Assembly: GCF_006717045.1 (NCBI RefSeq)
Contig: NZ_VFPH01000002.1
Span: 620,001 to 684,000 of the forward strand
Reading direction: 5' to 3'
Origin: Pseudonocardia cypriaca
Lineage (GTDB): Bacteria > Actinomycetota > Actinomycetes > Mycobacteriales > Pseudonocardiaceae
DNA length: 64,000 bases
Of this stretch, positions 60,617 through 64,000 are shown piece by piece; position 1 is the stretch's first letter; each line of letters opens with the position of its first letter. Below the pieces are notes generated by a model, which had not been told where the DNA came from, made no database searches, and saw only the letters and a program-made list of their open reading frames with translations. The translations under genes and the position numbers were made by a program.

Positions 60617-60964
60617 TCACACCTCCACCAGCCCGAGGTCGACGACGACGGTGCCGGCGAGACCCTCCGGTGCGGCGAGCTGCAACTCGAGCACCGTGCC
60701 GTCCTCGATGTCCTCGACCACCGCGAGCGCGACGTGCGTGTCGGACTTCGCGCCGATCGGGAAGTAGCGCATCGGAGCGCCGTCGCGGACGAGGACGACC
60801 GTGATCAGCTCGGCGGTGCTGTTGCCGCCCCGGAAGTACAGCGGTTGCGTGGTGATCCCGGCCGGGACCGTGTACGTGAGGCCGTCGTGCAGCAGCACCG
60901 GCTTGTCCACCCCCTGACCTTCGAACGGGAAGATCCCCTGGAGGAAGCGGGGCGAGCTGTGCAT
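60617..60964 (-). CDS. 115-aa protein encoded between nitrate and nitrite reductase genes
   Basis: ATG 60964 behind GAGGAGACGCC yields a small beta-rich, acidic protein (FLQGIFPFEGQGVDKPVLLH, YFRGGNSTAELITVVLVRDG, AVVEDIEDGTVLELQLAAPE) with no membrane segment or metal motif. It sits in the operon with 24 bases on the nitrate reductase side and almost no gap on the nirB side. I do not recognise the family. A chaperone, assembly or electron-transfer adaptor role for the assimilatory reductases is inference from position. Confidence 0.75.
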   Translation of the reverse strand: MHSSPRFLQGIFPFEGQGVDKPVLLHDGLTYTVPAGITTQPLYFRGGNSTAELITVVLVRDGAPMRYFPIGAKSDTHVALAVVEDIEDGTVLELQLAAPEGLAGTVVVDLGLVEV

Positions 60965-60988
60965 GGCGTCTCCTCGGGTGCTGGGCCG

Positions 60989-63118
60989 TCAGGCGGGAAG
61001 GTTGGCGGTGCTCTGTTGTTCAAGGCGGTCGTCCGACGTGGTAGCCGGTTCGACGGCCACCGGGCACGTCTTGAACTCGGGCATCCGCGAGATCGGGTCG
61101 AGAGCGTCGCTGACCAGCACGTTCACTCGCGACTCACCGGCCCAGTGGAACGGCACGAACACCGTGTCGCGCCGGATGCCGGGGGTGCACCGAGCCCGGA
61201 GCACGGCGCTGCCGCGCGGGGTGCGCAGCCGCACGAGCTCGCCGTCGGCGACGCCGAGCGCGCCGGCGAGCTCCGGGTGCAGCTCGGCGTAGGCCTCGGG
61301 CACTGCCGCCTGCAGCGTCGGGCTGCGGCGGGTCTGGTTGCCGGACTGGTAGTGCGAGCGGGACCGGCCGGTGGTCAGCAGGTACGGATACTCCTCGTCG
61401 GGGCGATCTGCCGCGGCTCGCGGTCGCACCGCGACGAAGCGGGCCCGCCCGTCCGGCGTCGGGAACGTGTCGAGGAACATCCGTGGCGTTCCGGGATGCG
61501 ACTCGTCCGGGCACGGCCAGAACAGCTGCTCGCCCGCGGCCAGGCGCTCGTAGCTGATCCCGGCGTAGTCGGCGGTGCCGCCCGCGCTCGCCCTGCGCAG
61601 CTCGGCGTAGACGTCGGCAGGGTCGGTCGGGAAGAGCTCGCCTCGCCCGAGCCGGTCGGCCAGCGCGTGCAGGATCTCCAGGTCGGTGCGCACCCCCGGC
61701 GGCGGGTCGACGGCCTTGCGGCGCAGCAGCACCCGGCCCTCCGGGTTGGTCAGCGTGCCGTCCTCCTCCGCCCACTGGGTGGTGGGCAGGACGACATCGG
61801 CACGCTCAGCGGACTCGGAGAGGAAGAAGTCGGTGACGACGAGCAGGTCGAGCGCGTCGAGCCGCTCGACGACATGGCGCGCGTTCGGAGCCGACACCAC
61901 CGGGTTCGACGCGGCGAGCAGCAAGACGCGGACCCCGCCCTCGGTGCCCAGCCGGTCGAGCATCTCGTAGGCGGAGACGCCGGGGCCCGGCAGCTCGTCG
62001 GGATCGATGCCCCACACCGCTGCGACGTGCGCCCGGTCCGCCGGGTCCGCCAGCCTCCGGTAGCCGGGCAGCTGGTCGGCCTTCTGCCCGTGTTCACGCC
62101 CGCCCTGCCCGTTGCCCTGCCCGGTGATCGTGCCCCAGCCGGAGCCGGGGCCCCGTCCGGGCAGGCCGAGGGCCAGCGCCAGGTTGATCCACGCCTGCAC
62201 CGTGTCCGTGCCGTCCGCGTGCTGCTCCGCACCGCGGGCGGTGAGGATCATCGCGCTACGAGCACCGGCAAGCGCATGGACCGCCTCGGTCATCTCCGCG
62301 ACGGACACACCCGTCGTCCGCTCGACGCGGTCGGGCCAGTACGCGCGGACAGTGCGGCGAACGTCCCCGAACCCGCTGGTCCGGCTAGCGACGTATGCCT
62401 CGTCGACAAGCCCGTCCCGGATCGCGATGTGCAGCATCCCGCCGGCCAGTGAGAGGTCGGTGTTCGGCACGGGCTGCAGGTGCAGCTGCGCCAGCTCGGC
62501 GGTCGCGGTGCGCCGCGGGTCGACGACGATGTGCCGCGCACCCCGCTCCCGCCCCTCCGCGAAGAACCGCATCGCGGGCGGCATCGTGTCGGCCGGATTG
62601 CTTCCGACCAGCATGACAACCTCGGCCAACGGGATGTCCTCGAACGGAAACGGCAGCCCCCGGTCCATCCCGAACGCCCGCGTCCCGGCCGCGACCGCCG
62701 ACGACATGCAGAACCGGCCGTTGTAGTCGATCTGCGAGCTGCCCAGCGCGACCCGCACGAACTTCCCGAGCTGATAAGCCTTCTCGTTGGTGAGCCCACC
62801 ACCACCGAAGGCCCCCACCGCATCCGCGCCGTAGCGGGCCTGCGCGTCCCGAATCCCGGCCGCGACGCGGTCCAGCGCCTCGTCCCAGCTCGCCACCCGC
62901 AGCGGCCCACCGCGCCGATCTCGGACGAGCGGGGCGGTCAGCCGCTCCGGGTGGTCCAGCAACTCGGCTGCTGTGACGCCCTTGATGCACAACCCGCCCC
63001 GGTTCACCGGATGATCCCGGCCGGTCAGCTCGATCGCACCGTCGTCCCGACGGGCCAGATCGATCCCACACTGCAACGAGCAGTACGGGCAGTGCGTCGC
63101 GATCGGCCCGGCACTCAC
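60989..63118 (-). CDS. nasA: Assimilatory nitrate reductase catalytic subunit (molybdopterin oxidoreductase)
   Basis: The 709-residue protein has an N-terminal [4Fe-4S] site (HCPYCSLQCGIDLARRDD with GGLCIKGVTAAELL), then the bis-MGD fold: YNGRFCMSSAVAAGTRAFG, VMLVGSNPADTMPPAMRFF, VVDPRRTATAELAQLHLQP and the C-terminal dinucleotide-binding PYLLTTGRSRSHYQSGNQTRR. The Cys in GRFCMSS is a probable Mo ligand. No Tat signal, so it is cytoplasmic, as expected for assimilation. It is first in an operon with a small protein, NirB and NirD, allowing growth on nitrate. No regulator is in sight. GTG 63118 has a poorly placed ribosome site. Confidence 0.92.
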   Translation of the reverse strand: MSAGPIATHCPYCSLQCGIDLARRDDGAIELTGRDHPVNRGGLCIKGVTAAELLDHPERLTAPLVRDRRGGPLRVASWDEALDRVAAGIRDAQARYGADAVGAFGGGGLTNEKAYQLGKFVRVALGSSQIDYNGRFCMSSAVAAGTRAFGMDRGLPFPFEDIPLAEVVMLVGSNPADTMPPAMRFFAEGRERGARHIVVDPRRTATAELAQLHLQPVPNTDLSLAGGMLHIAIRDGLVDEAYVASRTSGFGDVRRTVRAYWPDRVERTTGVSVAEMTEAVHALAGARSAMILTARGAEQHADGTDTVQAWINLALALGLPGRGPGSGWGTITGQGNGQGGREHGQKADQLPGYRRLADPADRAHVAAVWGIDPDELPGPGVSAYEMLDRLGTEGGVRVLLLAASNPVVSAPNARHVVERLDALDLLVVTDFFLSESAERADVVLPTTQWAEEDGTLTNPEGRVLLRRKAVDPPPGVRTDLEILHALADRLGRGELFPTDPADVYAELRRASAGGTADYAGISYERLAAGEQLFWPCPDESHPGTPRMFLDTFPTPDGRARFVAVRPRAAADRPDEEYPYLLTTGRSRSHYQSGNQTRRSPTLQAAVPEAYAELHPELAGALGVADGELVRLRTPRGSAVLRARCTPGIRRDTVFVPFHWAGESRVNVLVSDALDPISRMPEFKTCPVAVEPATTSDDRLEQQSTANLPA

Positions 63119-63684
63119 CTCCGCCAGGATGCGCGGCTGCTATTACCGACCCGTTGTGGACAGATGAAAAGGTGCGTGATGTGCGGGCGGAGGGCGGGGC
63201 CAGAGGCCCTGGTCGGGCGGAAACGCGGCCAGCCGCCCCGCCGTCGCCGGCGGGCGCCGAGGGCGATTTCGTGAGCCGGAACTCGAACTCGGCCTGTCCG
63301 CCACTTGGCCGGATCCTGATGTCCAGCTCGGTCTGCAACCGGGTGACGAGGCGCCGAGCACCGTCTCGACGCTCATCCGGTCGTCCTGGGGAGAGGATCG
63401 GCGACGACGTGCTGGTGGGGGTGGCGGTGTCCGGGGCGAGCAGCGCGTGTTCGAGCAGCGCGCGGGCCGACGCCGACCGCGCTGGAGTGGTCGTTCAGAG
63501 CGGCCATGGGGTCGACCGTCGAACCGACCATCTCAAGCAGCGACGCGACCAACGGAGGCACGACCGTCGAACGGTGACGCCAGGCATCCGATCCGGCACG
63601 ACCTGGTGGCGCTCGGGTCGACGGGATCTGGCGATGCACGAAGGGGGGCACGTCTGGGCGCGGCGTCTCGCACACTCCGATCGG
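63119..63684. other. Intergenic region with possible debris
   Basis: A minus-strand frame at 63280-63376 gives VETVLGASSP and, in a neighbouring frame, LQTELDIRIRPSGGQAEFEF followed by RLTKSPSAPAGDGG, the latter protein-like and with good codon bias. It lacks a start and a family assignment, and could be the end of a regulator gene. The rest (63380-63684) contains only low-complexity translations. The promoter of the nitrate operon must be inside 63119-63250. Confidence 0.35.
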
Positions 63685-64000
63685 TCACCAGCTCTGATCT
63701 GCAGCGCGGACGAATACCTCGTTAACGGCCACCCTCCGGTTGCTGGTGACCACGTAGGCGACGGAATCGGCGATGTCCTCGGGCTGCAGCTTCTCGATCG
63801 ACCGGACCTGCGCCTCCACGCCCGCACGCAGCTCGTCGCGAGTGTGCGAGGTGAGTTCGGTGTCGACGTTGCCGGGCTCGATGACGCTGACCCTCACGCG
63901 CAGGGGCCGCATCTCCTGGCGGAGCGCTTCGCTGAAGCCGTTGACCCCGAACTTCGTCAGGTTGTAGACCGCCGTGCCTGCCCGGGCGACCCGCCCGGCG
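63685..64000 (-). CDS. Short-chain dehydrogenase/reductase (5' end outside the window)
   Basis: The last 100 or so residues are seen: the active site AVYNLTKFGVNGFSEALRQE (YxxxK), RVRVSVIEPGNVDTEL, and a family-typical C-terminus DIADSVAYVVTSNRRVAVNE. The start of the gene and the NAD(P) motif lie beyond the right edge. Substrate unknown. Stop codon at 63685. Confidence 0.88.
   Translation of the reverse strand, partial: AGRVARAGTAVYNLTKFGVNGFSEALRQEMRPLRVRVSVIEPGNVDTELTSHTRDELRAGVEAQVRSIEKLQPEDIADSVAYVVTSNRRVAVNEVFVRAADQSW

Noticed and set aside
1..64000. CRISPR arrays, rRNA genes, riboswitches and complete tRNA genes
   Set aside because: No repeat-spacer pattern, rRNA-like sequence, known riboswitch core or complete cloverleaf was seen on either strand by eye.

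Overview
The window is high-GC actinobacterial DNA. Evidence: strong G/C third-position bias, many GTG starts, GTGA/ATGA stop-start overlaps, an F420-type luciferase-like oxidoreductase, WYL, LuxR-type LAL and HTH/NB-ARC/TPR regulators, and an ECF42-type sigma factor with its YCII partner. A Pseudonocardia-like soil or plant-associated actinomycete would fit, but that is inference, because there is no rRNA or other marker gene here.

Layout, left to right. 1-3.6 kb: the 3' end of a fumarase/aspartase-superfamily lyase, a decayed ferredoxin, an orphan membrane-anchored receiver and a frameshifted membrane protein. 3.7-5.9 kb: a subtilase with a small companion that resembles the subtilase's own propeptide. 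6.2-16.9 kb: mostly regulators (GlxA/AraC type, HTH-NB-ARC-TPR, LAL), an SDR/membrane-protein operon, a LacI remnant and an MDR-family oxidoreductase. 17-26.6 kb: a ten-gene minus-strand catabolic operon (Dabb, FAH hydrolase, Zn-alcohol dehydrogenase, SDR, extradiol-type VOC dioxygenase, two cupins, sugar-type ABC transporter), with a divergent FCD/GntR regulator. 26.6-29.5 kb: a membrane protein, an IS5-family transposase relic, an LLM oxidoreductase, then about 1 kb of apparently non-coding DNA ending at the 3' part of a tRNA-Pro gene, a possible attachment-site relic.

29.7-37.5 kb: WYL regulator, tandem SnoaL protein, YCII/ECF42 pair with a probable self-recognised promoter, a phosphotransferase/two-membrane-protein operon, and a NarL-type two-component system. 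37.6-42 kb: an operon of aldehyde dehydrogenase, GMC oxidoreductase, a gluconate-dehydrogenase-subunit-3-like protein and a decayed class III extradiol dioxygenase. 42.6-47 kb: a TetR-controlled DoxX/flavin monooxygenase locus with three matching operator-like sites, a kinase relic and an aldo/keto reductase.

47.1-57.1 kb is the most unusual part. Four plus-strand genes, joined by 4-base stop/start overlaps and closed by a strong terminator, encode a 120-aa protein, an HExxHxxGxxD metalloprotease with two IPT/TIG domains, and two giant beta-rich proteins of 1604 and 1096 aa. None of these has a visible signal peptide or membrane segment, and I cannot assign the set to a known system. 57.2-63.1 kb: a GH172-like remnant, then the assimilatory nitrate/nitrite reductase operon (nitrate reductase, a 115-aa protein, NirB, NirD). 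The right edge cuts an SDR gene.

Broken genes are unusually frequent (about a dozen). Two single-base frameshifts lie in the same nonamer, ACAGGGGGC, so sequence error has to be separated from true decay.
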